Assembly (NCBI RefSeq): GCF_042408735.1 | Contig: NZ_JBHOQV010000093.1 | Coordinates: forward strand, 1 to 64,000 | Direction of reading: 5' to 3' | Length of the DNA: 64,000 nucleotides | Source: Thermogemmatispora sp042408735 | GTDB lineage: Bacteria > Chloroflexota > Ktedonobacteria > Ktedonobacterales > Ktedonobacteraceae | Shown here: in pieces, positions 16,000-25,408 of the stretch | Numbering within the stretch: the first letter of the stretch is position 1 | Layout of the letters: each line of letters begins with the position of its first letter | Notes under the pieces: generated by a model | What the model saw: the letters and a program-made list of their open reading frames with translations, nothing else | Told to the model about the DNA's origin: nothing | The model's database searches: none | Position numbers and translations under genes: made by a program

Positions 16000-17222
16000 G
16001 CGAAGCTGTGAAGCAGAAACAGCAATCGGCTCCAGCAACCAGCGTTGAGGTGCCCTCCAGGCTGCCGCGCCCTACTGTCGGCCAGCTCCTGCGCACCGAT
16101 CTGGGCTTCGTGCCCGTGCTGCTAACGCTGCTGGTCATCGCCGCTTACTTTGCGCTGACAACCGGCGGCCTCTTTTTGACGCCGCGCAATCTCTCGAATC
16201 TGGTCCTCCAGATTACTCAGATCGGCGTCCTGGCTCTGGGCAGTACCCTGGTGCTGCTGCTGGGCGAGATCGATCTGTCGGTGGCAGCGGTCAGCACGCT
16301 GTGCGCGGTGGTGATGGGGGTGCTGGTCGAGCGCCACGGCGTCTCAGCCGGCCTGGCCATTCTGGCCGCTCTTGTCACAGGGGCTTTGACTGGCCTGATC
16401 AATGGCTTGCTGGTGGCCTTTATCCGCATTCCTTCCTTTATCGTGACTCTGGCAGCCTCTATCGGCTACTCTGGCTTGCTGCTCTACTTGCTGGCTGGAC
16501 AGAGCACGCTGATTATTCACGACCCGTTCATCGTTTCGCTGGCCAATAACTACTTGCCGGACGTGCTTGGCGTCGGCCTGCCAACGCTGGCACTGGTGCT
16601 CTATATTGCTTTCGTGGTCTTCAATTATGTGCGTCGCCAGCGCGCCGGCTTGCGCACGCAGCCGTTGTCGCGGCTCTTACTGCAGATCGCTATCGTGGCG
16701 GTGATTGTCGAGGGGGCGGTCGTCCTCTTCGAGTCCTACCTGGGCGTCCCCCAATCGGTGGTTTTCTTGACCAGCCTGATCCTGCTCTGCTGGCTTCTGC
16801 TGACGAAAACGCCCTTTGGTCGCTATGTCTACGCCGTCGGCGGGAACGCCGAGGCGGCGCGCCGCGCAGGTATCAATGTGCCGCTGATTCGGGTGGCGGT
16901 CTTTACGATGTGTTCGACGCTGGCGGCTATCGGCGGCGTGCTGGCGGCTTCGCGTGGCCTGGCCGTGGCCAGCCAGATTGACCCGACGCTGCTGCTGGAT
17001 TCGATCGCGGCGGCGGTGATCGGTGGCGTGAGCCTCTTCGGCGGCAAAGGCTCGGTCTGGTCTCTCATCCTTGGGGCTTTGATCATCGGCAGCCTGGAGA
17101 ATGGCCTCGATTTGAAGAGCCAGGGCACCGATGTGAAGGAGATGGTGGAGGGCATTGTGTTGGTGATCGCTGTGGCAGCCGACGCGCTGATCCGCCGGGC
17201 TCAGGCCCGCCGCGGACGCTAG
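15996..17222 (+). CDS. Sugar ABC transporter permease (XylH/RbsC family)
   Basis: 408 residues with about ten transmembrane segments after a 45-residue polar N-terminus. Family signatures are visible: TLVLLLGEIDLSVAAVS, GLINGLLVAFIRIPSFIVTLA, YAVGGNAEAARRAGINV and AAAVIGGVSLFGGKGSVWS, the last two forming the loops that contact the ATPase. The extra length in the middle (LSRLLLQIAIVAVIVEGAVVLF) is typical of xylose-type permeases, which are longer than RbsC. It forms the membrane channel for the sugar bound by the upstream lipoprotein. The start overlaps the ATPase stop. Confidence 0.94.
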   Translation: MSEAVKQKQQSAPATSVEVPSRLPRPTVGQLLRTDLGFVPVLLTLLVIAAYFALTTGGLFLTPRNLSNLVLQITQIGVLALGSTLVLLLGEIDLSVAAVSTLCAVVMGVLVERHGVSAGLAILAALVTGALTGLINGLLVAFIRIPSFIVTLAASIGYSGLLLYLLAGQSTLIIHDPFIVSLANNYLPDVLGVGLPTLALVLYIAFVVFNYVRRQRAGLRTQPLSRLLLQIAIVAVIVEGAVVLFESYLGVPQSVVFLTSLILLCWLLLTKTPFGRYVYAVGGNAEAARRAGINVPLIRVAVFTMCSTLAAIGGVLAASRGLAVASQIDPTLLLDSIAAAVIGGVSLFGGKGSVWSLILGALIIGSLENGLDLKSQGTDVKEMVEGIVLVIAVAADALIRRAQARRGR

Positions 17223-17504
17223 GTCTGGCCGGCTACCTGTCGCTCGCGCTGGCAGCCCCCTCTGATGAAGGCTCAGCCCAGAGGTTCACAGTCAGGGGCA
17301 CCGCCTGCGACGGTCGCCTGGCACCTGAGCCGCTCTCGACCCTGGTCCAGCGACTACGCACGCCACCTCGCTTACTATGCTCGCTCGCTCCGACTCCAAG
17401 GCGAGGGGCAGGGCGCTGGTCCTGGGCCGCCTGGGGCCGAAGGGGAGCGACCTCTCACTCGTTGCTCGCCGTGCTGATTGCAAGGGAAGGAGGAAAAGAA
17501 AGGC

Positions 17505-19826
17505 GTGCTGCAAGGCCACTGGCAGTCGGTTGCTGAGTCTGGCACGGAGTCTCTGGCCCCAGCTATGACCTTGCTTGCTCCGCTGCTGCAAGAGGATAGC
17601 GCGCGCGCGACGGAGGAGGAGGCTCTGCTGCGCGCTGCGCCTGAGTGGCGCCTCTGGCTCAGTGAGGGTCTGGCTCGCTGCAATCCGGCGCTGACGCCTG
17701 ATGCGCTCAACCGGGCAGCGCCGCTGCTCTTGGCTCGCCTGCTGTTTCTTCGCCTCTGCGAGGAGCGCGGTCTGGAAGCCCCACAGAGCTTGCGCCGACT
17801 GAGCGAGCAGCCGATGATCTATCCGCGCTTGCTGCGACGCTTCGAGCAGGCGGCGCGGCGTTATCCCGCCGGCCTCTTCGGCGCCAGACCTCCCACTCCG
17901 CTGGTAGCCCCTCTCCCTGGCTCGCCTGGCCCACGCCACAGCGAGCAAGGGGACCCGCTTTCAGAGCTGATCGTGGACGATGCGGCGCTGCGCCAGTTGC
18001 TGCTGACTCTCTATCCTCCTCTGGCTCCCTGCGATTTCTCTCGCCTGTCATCTTCTGTGCTCACCCGCCTCTATGAGCACTTTCTGGAGAAAACGCTGAC
18101 AATGGATGCCAACGGCCGCCTGGTTTTAAGCGAGGAGCGAGCAGCGAAGAAGGCCGATGGCATCTATTATACTCCTATACCGGTTGTAGATTATATTCTT
18201 GCGAATAGCGTTATTATTCTACTTGAACGCGAGAAAGAGATCTCTCGGGCGGCCCGCCTTCGCTTCCTTGATCCCTGCTGTGGCGCCGGTTCCTTTTTGA
18301 CTCGCCTCTATCGTCTCTTGCTACACTGGTTCCGCGAGCGGTATCTTGCCAGCGGGGCGGAGCGTTTCCCGCAGGCCCTGCGCCGCGACCGCCAGGGTCG
18401 CTGGCGCCTGACTCTGGCTGAGGGTCGCCGCATTCTCTGTGAACAGATCTATGGTGTCGATCTCGACCGCTGCGCGGTGGAGGTGACCCGTCTCTCGCTC
18501 TTCCTGCTCCTGCTGGAGGAGTGCGAGGGCAGCCCACGCCAGCAGGCTCAGACTCCCAGGCTGCTGAGGCGTCTCGAGGAGACGATTCGCTGGGGCGACG
18601 CTCTGGGCAGCTCCTGCGGGCCGGAGAGCACCCTCTTCGACTGGCAGGCCGCCTTTCCGCAGGTTTTCCGCACGCGGGGGACATCAGAGGCTGAGGGCTT
18701 CGATGCGGTCATCGGCAATCCGCCCTACCTGTTCGGCGAGCAGCGCCCACAGACGGCGCGCCCCTATCTGGAGGCAGCGTTTACTCTGGCTCGTCGCCAG
18801 TACGACGCCTGCTGGCTCTTCATCGAGCAGGGTCTCAAGTTGACCCGCCCTGGCGGGCGCTTCGCTTTCGTGGTGCCCGATGCCTTGCTGGCACGAGATG
18901 AGGCTCGCCAGGCCCGTGCTACCCTTCTACGCGAGGGCCTGCTGCGCGTCTACCACTGCGGCCCCGTTTTCCGCGCCTGCGTCTCCGCCGCCGTCCTGGT
19001 CGTCGAGCGCGGTGCTCAGCCCGCCACCATCGCCTGCGATCTGCCAGCCCCGACGTCTGGCTCTGAAGCCGTCAAAGGCCCGGCGATTCATACGCGCGCC
19101 CTGTGCAGCCGACGGCGCTTTCTGGAGGACGCGGGCTATCGCTTGCTGGTGCACGTGAGCGACGAGGAGGCAGCCCTGCTGGCCCGCCTCGAGCGCGAGG
19201 GGGAGCCGCTGGGCCAGCTCGTGCGCATCTCGCGCGGCGAGGAGATCGGGAAGCGCCACGTGGCCGCGAGGGGTCCCTGGCCTATCCTGGCCGGCAACGA
19301 CGTGACACGCTACTATATCGCCCCTCCAACGCGCTTCGTCTCTCACCTGACGAAGCCCGCCAGCCTTTACAAGGCCCCCAAAATCGTGGTGGTGAAGACG
19401 GGTCGGCGCTGCGTGGCCGCGCTGGAGAGCGCCGGCCTGGCCACGATGCAGTCGCTCTACAACCTGCATCTGCTCGATGAGAAACTTTCCTACGAGGTCT
19501 TGCTGGCTATCCTCAATAGTCGTCTGATCGATTACTATCTCTATAAGACATTCACAGCCTACAAGCGCCTTTTTCCGCAGCTCAACCAGACGACGCTGGC
19601 CACTATCCCTCTACCGCGCCAGTTGGCCGGGCGGCAGGAGCCGCTGGTGGCTGCCGTGCGCGCCATGATGGCTCTGCAGGCGCGGCTCGCGACCAGCTCC
19701 AGCCCGGAGGAGCGCCAGATCCTCGACCAGCAACGTCAGCAGCTAGATGCCCAACTCAATGCCCTCGTCTTCCATCTCTACGGCCTCAGCGAGGCTGAAA
19801 CTCGGATGCTTGAAAGCACGGTATAA
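17505..19826 (+). CDS. Orphan N6-adenine DNA methyltransferase (Eco57I/TaqI-like)
   Basis: GTG start with AAGGAGG 11 bases upstream; 773 residues. Residues 1-230 are helical and of unknown role. The methylase core has motif I FLDPCCGAGSF (D256, G260), the YTPIPVVDYI pre-motif, and catalytic NPPY at 405-408, identifying an N6-adenine gamma-class enzyme. The C-terminal 220 residues (ILAGNDVTRYY, SLYNLHLLDEKLSYEVLLAILNSRLIDYY) match the TaqI-like specificity domain that reads DNA sequence. I see no PD-(D/E)xK nuclease motif in the N-terminus, and no nuclease gene is next to it. It may be a solitary epigenetic or protective methylase, or a nuclease-dead type IIG remnant. Confidence 0.88.
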   Translation: MLQGHWQSVAESGTESLAPAMTLLAPLLQEDSARATEEEALLRAAPEWRLWLSEGLARCNPALTPDALNRAAPLLLARLLFLRLCEERGLEAPQSLRRLSEQPMIYPRLLRRFEQAARRYPAGLFGARPPTPLVAPLPGSPGPRHSEQGDPLSELIVDDAALRQLLLTLYPPLAPCDFSRLSSSVLTRLYEHFLEKTLTMDANGRLVLSEERAAKKADGIYYTPIPVVDYILANSVIILLEREKEISRAARLRFLDPCCGAGSFLTRLYRLLLHWFRERYLASGAERFPQALRRDRQGRWRLTLAEGRRILCEQIYGVDLDRCAVEVTRLSLFLLLLEECEGSPRQQAQTPRLLRRLEETIRWGDALGSSCGPESTLFDWQAAFPQVFRTRGTSEAEGFDAVIGNPPYLFGEQRPQTARPYLEAAFTLARRQYDACWLFIEQGLKLTRPGGRFAFVVPDALLARDEARQARATLLREGLLRVYHCGPVFRACVSAAVLVVERGAQPATIACDLPAPTSGSEAVKGPAIHTRALCSRRRFLEDAGYRLLVHVSDEEAALLARLEREGEPLGQLVRISRGEEIGKRHVAARGPWPILAGNDVTRYYIAPPTRFVSHLTKPASLYKAPKIVVVKTGRRCVAALESAGLATMQSLYNLHLLDEKLSYEVLLAILNSRLIDYYLYKTFTAYKRLFPQLNQTTLATIPLPRQLAGRQEPLVAAVRAMMALQARLATSSSPEERQILDQQRQQLDAQLNALVFHLYGLSEAETRMLESTV

Positions 19827-20061
19827 AATAAGAGGGTGACGTCGGCAGGGCGAGGGAAGAGCAGGGGAGAGGGGCCAGGAGTGGATCTATCTGCCTCGCT
19901 ATCCGGCTGCCTCCATTGTTGCGCCTGACGCTCTCTCGCCAGCCTGGCCAGGCTGGTCAGTCCCCAAGACCGTCGCAGGGGAGGGGCGACCTGCCCACCG
20001 CCCAGGGAGAGAGTGGCCTGATCAAACGACGTTGAACTGTTGTGGCACAGCTTGCGGCAAC

Positions 20062-20091
20062 TTGACAGAGGAGCAGATTTTCGCGTACAAC
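20062..20091 (+). promoter_or_regulatory. Candidate promoter of the small zinc-protein gene
   Basis: TTGACA (20062-20067), 18 bp, TACAAC (20086-20091). Transcription would start near 20098, about 100 bases before the ATG. A run of seven T follows at 20107-20113. Confidence 0.5.
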
Positions 20092-20200
20092 GATAGGAGT
20101 CAGGGCTTTTTTTGCGCCTGTCAGTCAGGACGCAGGGCGGTCGGGTCGGTCAGAGCAACGAGCCGAAACAGCGCGTCATCATGGACACGAAGGAGGAGCC

Positions 20201-20425
20201 ATGTTAGAAGAGCAGATCACGGAGATCCCCCCCGAGACAGAGGGAGGGAAGATCGATCCCAAGAAATGTTATGTGTGTGGGGCCAAGGCGACAGCTCTAT
20301 GTGCGCGCTGCCAGATGCCCGTGTGCCCTGAACATCAGCAGTCGACTCGCGACTACATCACCAAGCTGACAACGATCCTCTGCGATGACTGCGCAGACTA
20401 CTATGAGGCCCTGATCAAGCCTTGA
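20201..20425 (+). CDS. Small zinc-binding protein (CxxC x4 type)
   Basis: The 74-residue protein carries eight regularly placed ligands: C23/C26, C34/C37, C42 with H45, and C61/C64. This can hold two zinc ions in a cross-brace or treble-clef arrangement like B-box, RING or HIT-type fingers (CYVCGAKATALCARCQMPVC). It has no signal peptide or membrane segment. AGGAGG stands right before the ATG, and a candidate promoter lies upstream, so the gene looks real and monocistronic. I do not recognise a named family; a protein- or nucleic-acid-binding role is inferred. Confidence 0.8.
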   Translation: MLEEQITEIPPETEGGKIDPKKCYVCGAKATALCARCQMPVCPEHQQSTRDYITKLTTILCDDCADYYEALIKP

Positions 20426-21258
20426 GCCTACAGAACAGGCCACGCGCATCTGCGTAGCCTCGCCTGGTCTGACGGCTCATCTGCAGAGAGAAAAGCCAGT
20501 ACGGCCATCGCGCGTCTGAATCGGGATCGGACTTGACTGACTGCGACCGGTCCGCGTCCAGCAGCGACGATCGCTGTGCGGCACCTGGGGAATGGCCACT
20601 GCGCCGCAGAGCAACGAATGCCTGGCAGCCTGTTCTCTGGCTTCATCGCGCCTCCCCTGATCTTGTGGAGCGAGCCGGACAGAGTCCCGTTTGTCGACTT
20701 TACTGGCCTGTCGCTATGCCCTGAACTGCGTCGCCAGCCGGAGAGCCTTTGCGCTCTCCTGGGAGGTGACCTATGCCGACCGGGAGAGGTGCTCTCTCCG
20801 ATCCCGCTCGGTCAGGCTGGCGTGGCGCCCCTGCTGTCTCCCAGCGCCGGCGGGCAGGTAGGCAGACCTATAGCTAGCTCAGGCCCTGCGGGCGTCGGGC
20901 AGGAGTGAGAGCCAGCAAGCCTGCAGGCCAGAGGATGGATAAGCGGCGCTTGGCCCCCGGCCGCATCAGCCTGCTCTGGAACCAGCAAACACCAGCTCCG
21001 CTGCCCTCGCCCGCCAACCAGTCCGTCAGCAGATAATAGCCAGTTTCGCTTCTCTCGCGGCGAGAGGCACCGGGAGAGCGAGCAGACCACTGGCAGACGG
21101 GAAGCGCGGAAACAAGGCAACAGGTCCAGCACGCCGGGAAGGCGCGCCAACCGGACAGACAACCGCCCGCCGCTCGCGCCCCACCCCGCGCGCTGGACCT
21201 CGCCTTCTCCTCGGTCATGGCCGCCTGCAGTCAGGCCAGAGCGGAGCCTCAGCCAGAC
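20426..21258. other. Intergenic region between convergent genes, no feature seen
   Basis: The gap lies between the zinc-protein gene (+) and the ribose-type binding-protein gene (-). Short open frames exist but are Arg/Ser/Gly-rich, without ribosome binding sites or recognisable motifs. I see no clear terminator hairpin with a T-tract, no repeat and no RNA gene. Confidence 0.4.
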
Positions 21259-22290
21259 CTAGAGCGGAGGATTCTGGCAGCTCGGATTGAGGACTGCCTG
21301 TACCTTTGGATCGTTCATATTGGCCTTTGTCAGAATGGTGACACCTGTGTCTTCGCTCTGGACCGTCGCGTGTTGACGCAGGATGCGCACCATAGCGTTG
21401 ACGCTGTCGTAGCCCATCCTGAAAGGATTCTGGACCACCAGCGCCGAAATCGTGCCCTGCTGGACCCCTTTGACCTCATCGGGAGCCGCATCCCAGCCGA
21501 TGATCGTGATCTTGCCGGCCTTGCCAACTCGGCGCACGGCCTCTGCCGCCCCCAGCACGCTCGGTTCATTGGCGGCAAAGATCCCGTTCAGATCGGGATG
21601 GGCTGTCAGAATATCCTCAGCCACACTCAGAGCCTGGTTGTAGTCGCTACGGCTGGACTGATCGGCCACGAGCTGGATACCGGGATACCTGGCCAGCTCC
21701 TGTTTGAAGCCCTGGACGCGCTCATCGTTGGTAGCGCTGCCCGGCTGGAACTCGATCAAGGCAACCTTGCCATGCCCGTTGAGCTGCTGAGCCAGGAGAT
21801 CGGCAGCCTTGCGCGCCGAAGCCACATTATCGGTGGCAAAGAGCGGCACGTTGGCCGGCTGGGGATAGGTTCCCGAGTCGATATTGACCACCGGAATGCT
21901 GGCTTTGAGCGCCTGCTGCGTCACCTGGTAAAGCGCCCGCGCATCGGTAGCGGCATAGATCAAGCCGTTGACGTGCTGTGTGATGTAGTTGGTCAGCAGG
22001 TCGATCTGCCCGGTCACATCCGTCTCGGCAGTCACGCCGTTCCAGATCACCGTCACCTGCTGCTGCTTTGAGGCTGCGCACTCCGCTCCCTTATGCACCT
22101 GCTCCCAGAAGTCGAAGCCGATGGCTTTGGGGATGACCGCGATCCTGAGCGGTCCAGAGGCAGTAGTGTTGTTATTACTGCCTGATGACTGTACAGTCAC
22201 GCTGCCACAGGCGCTCACCAGGCCGGTCACCAGCAACAGCCAGAGAGGAAAGAAGATATCCCGCACCAATCTGCGCAGAACGTGTCGCAT
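21259..22290 (-). CDS. Sugar ABC transporter substrate-binding lipoprotein (RbsB-like)
   Basis: 343 residues from ATG 22290, which has AAAGGAGG 10 bases upstream; an earlier in-frame start would be 19 codons longer without such a site. The lipobox LVSAC puts the lipid-carrying Cys at 28, followed by a Ser/Asn/Thr linker. The mature protein is a type I sugar-binding fold (LRIAVIPKAIGFDFWEQVHKGAE, NIDSGTYPQ, FAANEPSVLGAAEAV, IIGWDAAPDEVKGVQ). It is the last gene of the leftward set gntR-ATPase-permease-binding protein, with a 287-bp gap behind the permease. Given the shared operator with the fucose operon, fucose or a related sugar is the likely ligand. Confidence 0.92.
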   Translation of the reverse strand: MRHVLRRLVRDIFFPLWLLLVTGLVSACGSVTVQSSGSNNNTTASGPLRIAVIPKAIGFDFWEQVHKGAECAASKQQQVTVIWNGVTAETDVTGQIDLLTNYITQHVNGLIYAATDARALYQVTQQALKASIPVVNIDSGTYPQPANVPLFATDNVASARKAADLLAQQLNGHGKVALIEFQPGSATNDERVQGFKQELARYPGIQLVADQSSRSDYNQALSVAEDILTAHPDLNGIFAANEPSVLGAAEAVRRVGKAGKITIIGWDAAPDEVKGVQQGTISALVVQNPFRMGYDSVNAMVRILRQHATVQSEDTGVTILTKANMNDPKVQAVLNPSCQNPPL

Positions 22291-22511
22291 CAGAAGAGCC
22301 TCCTTTGCCTTTGACCGCGGCACACCGCGGCTCTCGCGTTTCCTCACTGAAGCGGCGAGCAGGAAAGCTTACAGCCAGCCTTCCTCCGCCCGGGTCATCG
22401 TCCTTGATCGACGCAGCCGTCCATGTTCGTGCAGGCAGCATGCGGCCCTGCATGCCAGCCAGAAGAGCTAGCGGGTAAATAAAGACCGCGAGGACCACTT
22501 CACCCCCTTTC

Positions 22512-22545
22512 GCTCACTTACTCACTCACTCACTGACCTACTCAC
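22512..22545. repeat. CTCA-type simple repeat between binding-protein and permease genes
   Basis: Seven near-perfect tandem CTCA/CTTA/CTGA units lie in the gap upstream of the binding-protein gene. Such tracts can slip during replication; no function is evident. Confidence 0.5.
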
Positions 22546-22577
22546 AGGCCGGCGCGGTCGGTGCTCGCTCGCTGTGG

Positions 22578-23642
22578 CTAGCGGGCGCCGGCAGCGAAAC
22601 GGCGGCGGCGGAACTGATCCCAGATCACCGCCAGCCAGATAATGACGCCGATAATGACGCTCTGCGTAAAGGTATCGATATTGAGCAACACCGCCCCATT
22701 GCGGATCACCGCCATCAAGAAAGCGCCGATCAGGGTGCCGAGGATGGTGCCCTGGCCCCCGAAGAGGCTACAGCCCCCAATGACGGCGGCGGCGATCACA
22801 TCCAGCTCTAGCCCATCGCCGAAATTGGGCTGGCCCGAGGCCACGCGCGACATCGCCACCATACCGCCGAAGCCGGCCAGGAGCCCCTGGAGCACATAGA
22901 CGGCCACCAGATAGGCGCCGACCCGGATGCCCGCCAGGCGGGCCGCCTCCTCATTGGAGCCAATAGCGTAGGTGTAGCGTCCCAGACGGGTTCGGCTCAA
23001 GAGCAGGTGGGCAGCCACAGCCAGAACCACCAGCGTGATCAGCGGGATAGGCACCCCATCGATCATGCCCTGACCCAGCAGGCGGAAGGAATCCGGGACC
23101 CCGAAGACCGCCGTTGCTCCCGTAATCAGATTGACGAGGCCGCGCGCCACGCTCATCATGCCCAGGGTGGCAATGAAGGGAGCCAGACGAGCGCGCGTGA
23201 TCAGCAGGCCGTTGGCCAGGCCAGCCAGACCCCCAACCAGGGTGCCGCCGAGCACCGCCAGCGGCCAACTCAGACCCCAATCGACCATCATCTTGACGCC
23301 CAGCACGCCAGCCAGAGCCGCCACCGAGCCAACCGAGAGGTCAATGCCGGCGGTGATGATCACGAAGGTCATGCCCAGGGCAATGATGGCCGTCACAGCG
23401 GTCTGCGAGACAATATTGAAGAGATTGTAGAGGGTGAGAAAGACCGGCGACGCGAGGGAGAGCGCGACGCAGATGACGATCAGCGCGCCAGCAGCGGCGA
23501 ACTGAGAAATAAGGTCGGAGATCTGGCTCGGCAGCAGCCGGCGCCATGAGAAAGCGGCCTGCTCGCGCTCGCGCTTGCGCGCCTCCAGCGCTGACTCCGC
23601 GCCCGGTTCGGCTACGGTCTTCCTGCTCAGATATTCCTTCAT
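22578..23642 (-). CDS. Sugar ABC transporter permease (RbsC-like)
   Basis: 354 residues; the ATG at 23642 overlaps the stop of the upstream ATPase gene (ATGA). About eight to ten membrane segments follow a 50-residue cytosolic N-terminus. Signature segments of the ribose/xylose/galactose permease family are present: MTFVIITAGIDLSVGSVAALAG, ATLGMMSVARGL, YAIGSNEEAARLAGI and AAAVIGGCSLFGGQGT. It forms the channel for the sugar carried by the lipoprotein encoded next. Codon use and GC match the neighbours. Confidence 0.94.
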   Translation of the reverse strand: MKEYLSRKTVAEPGAESALEARKREREQAAFSWRRLLPSQISDLISQFAAAGALIVICVALSLASPVFLTLYNLFNIVSQTAVTAIIALGMTFVIITAGIDLSVGSVAALAGVLGVKMMVDWGLSWPLAVLGGTLVGGLAGLANGLLITRARLAPFIATLGMMSVARGLVNLITGATAVFGVPDSFRLLGQGMIDGVPIPLITLVVLAVAAHLLLSRTRLGRYTYAIGSNEEAARLAGIRVGAYLVAVYVLQGLLAGFGGMVAMSRVASGQPNFGDGLELDVIAAAVIGGCSLFGGQGTILGTLIGAFLMAVIRNGAVLLNIDTFTQSVIIGVIIWLAVIWDQFRRRRFAAGAR

Positions 23643-25159
23643 GAGATGGTCACCTCGCTGGCCCCAGTTGCCAGGGCACTGATGCGCTCTTCGCTGAACT
23701 GTTCTCGCGTCAGGGTGCCAACAATCCGCCCCTCGCGCATGACCGCGATGCGGTCGCACATATTGAGCAGCTCGGGGAGATAGGAGGAGATGAGCACGAT
23801 GGCGCGCCCCTCGCTCGCCAGCTTGCCGATGAGGGCGAACATCTCGGCCTTCGCGCCGACATCGATGCCGCGCGCCGGCTCGTCGAAAAAGATGACTCTG
23901 GCCTGCGTCTCCAGCCAGCGCGCCACGACGACCTTCTGCTGATTGCCACCTGAGAGCAGGCGAACCTTGCGACGGACCGAGGGAGTGCGAATATTGAGAC
24001 GCTGACAGGCTTGCAGGGCAACGCTCCGCTCGCGCCGCAAGAGCAGCATGCCCAGGCGAGCGGGCAGACTGGCGAGCGTAATATTCTGATCAATCCCCAG
24101 GTCAAGGGCCAACCCCTCGCGCTTGCGATCCTCGGTAACATAGACCAGCCCGGCGCGAATGGCGTCGGCGGGACGCCGAATGTGCAGCTCCTGACCGGCA
24201 AGGAGGATGCGCCCGCTCTCCAGCGGGTCAGCTCCACAGACCGCCCTAGCCAGTTCGCTGCGTCCCGCCCCGATGAGACCAGCCAAACCCAGGATTTCGC
24301 CAGCGCGGACCTCGAACGAGCAGTCGTAGAGCAAACCTCGCCGGCTGAGACCCTCGACCCGCAGCAAGACCTCCCCAGGATGGGTCTCGGGCCGCGGATA
24401 GAGGTTAGCGATGGCCCGCCCAACCATCAACTGAACAAGCTTCTGCTCGCTCACCTCGGCCCGCGGCAGGGTGGCCACAACACGCCCGTCCCGCATAACG
24501 GTGACGCGGTCAGCAATCTGAAAAATTTCGTCCAGGCGGTGTGAGATGTAGAGCACGGCCACACCCTGGGCAGTAAGCTGGCGAATGACTGCGAAGAGGC
24601 GGGCGATCTCTTGCTCGGTAAGAGTGGCCGTCGGTTCGTCGAGAATCAGCACGCGCGCGTTGAAGCTGATGGCGCGGGCGATCTCCACCAGTTGCTGCTC
24701 GGCTACCGAGAGCGTAGCCACCAGGCGCCGTGGGTCCAGGTCGAGACCAACCTGAGCCAGGAGATGACGGGCCTCAGCCAGCTCCCGGCCCCGGCGAATG
24801 AAGCCAAAGCGCAGCGGCTCGCGCCCGAGAAAGAGGTTTTCGGCAACGGAGAGGTGCGGCGCCAGGGCAAATTCCTGATGCACCATAGCGACGCCGAGGG
24901 CCCGCGCATAATGTGGTCCATGGAAGCTGAGCGGCTCCCCGTTAAGATAGACCTGGCCAACGTCAGGACGCTCTACCTGATAGAGGATCTTCATGAGCGT
25001 CGATTTGCCGGCTCCGTTCTCGCCAGCGACAACGTGGACTTCGCCGGGATAGATGTCGAGGTCAACCTCGGCGACAGCGGTGACCCCCGGAAAGCGCCTG
25101 GTGACCTTGCGCAGGCGAATGATCGGTGACTGCTCCGTCTCCATCGAAGTCGAAGGCAT
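23639..25159 (-). CDS. Sugar ABC transporter ATP-binding protein with two NBDs (RbsA-like)
   Basis: 506 residues, the usual size for RbsA/MglA/XylG proteins. The first half has Walker A GENGAGKST, signature-region LSVAEQQLVEI and Walker B VLILDEPTATLTE. The second half has a degenerate Walker A (GLIGAGRSELARA), signature LSGGNQQKVVVA and Walker B VIFFDEPARGIDVGA. This asymmetry, one full and one weak ATP site, is normal in the family. GGGAGG lies 5-6 bases before the ATG. It energises uptake by the permease with which it is coupled. Confidence 0.95.
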   Translation of the reverse strand: MPSTSMETEQSPIIRLRKVTRRFPGVTAVAEVDLDIYPGEVHVVAGENGAGKSTLMKILYQVERPDVGQVYLNGEPLSFHGPHYARALGVAMVHQEFALAPHLSVAENLFLGREPLRFGFIRRGRELAEARHLLAQVGLDLDPRRLVATLSVAEQQLVEIARAISFNARVLILDEPTATLTEQEIARLFAVIRQLTAQGVAVLYISHRLDEIFQIADRVTVMRDGRVVATLPRAEVSEQKLVQLMVGRAIANLYPRPETHPGEVLLRVEGLSRRGLLYDCSFEVRAGEILGLAGLIGAGRSELARAVCGADPLESGRILLAGQELHIRRPADAIRAGLVYVTEDRKREGLALDLGIDQNITLASLPARLGMLLLRRERSVALQACQRLNIRTPSVRRKVRLLSGGNQQKVVVARWLETQARVIFFDEPARGIDVGAKAEMFALIGKLASEGRAIVLISSYLPELLNMCDRIAVMREGRIVGTLTREQFSEERISALATGASEVTIS

Positions 25160-25408
25160 GACGACCTCCCTGCGAGTGTGGCAGTGGCCTCATCGCCTCA
25201 CCCACCCTTCCTTGGGCCCTGCCTCCCTGATCTCTTCTTCCGCGTTTCGCTCCGCTCCCCTCGCTCTCCCCAAGGCCCTCTTTTGTCCAGCCGGAGTCGG
25301 TCGGCTGCCTTTGCCTGTGGACCAACCCAGCCACGGTCGGGCGCTCTGACCATGCGGGCTGGCTCCCCAGATCTTGTGTATCCCTCGCCTCCTCGCCTAT
25401 CCCTCCAA

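Noticed and set aside
20426..21258. Arg-rich open frames on both strands in the gap between convergent genes
   Set aside because: They overlap each other, lack ribosome sites and show no recognisable domain.
22512..22545. CTCA tandem repeat as a CRISPR-like or phase-variation element
   Set aside because: The units are only four bases with no spacers, and the tract is noncoding and short.
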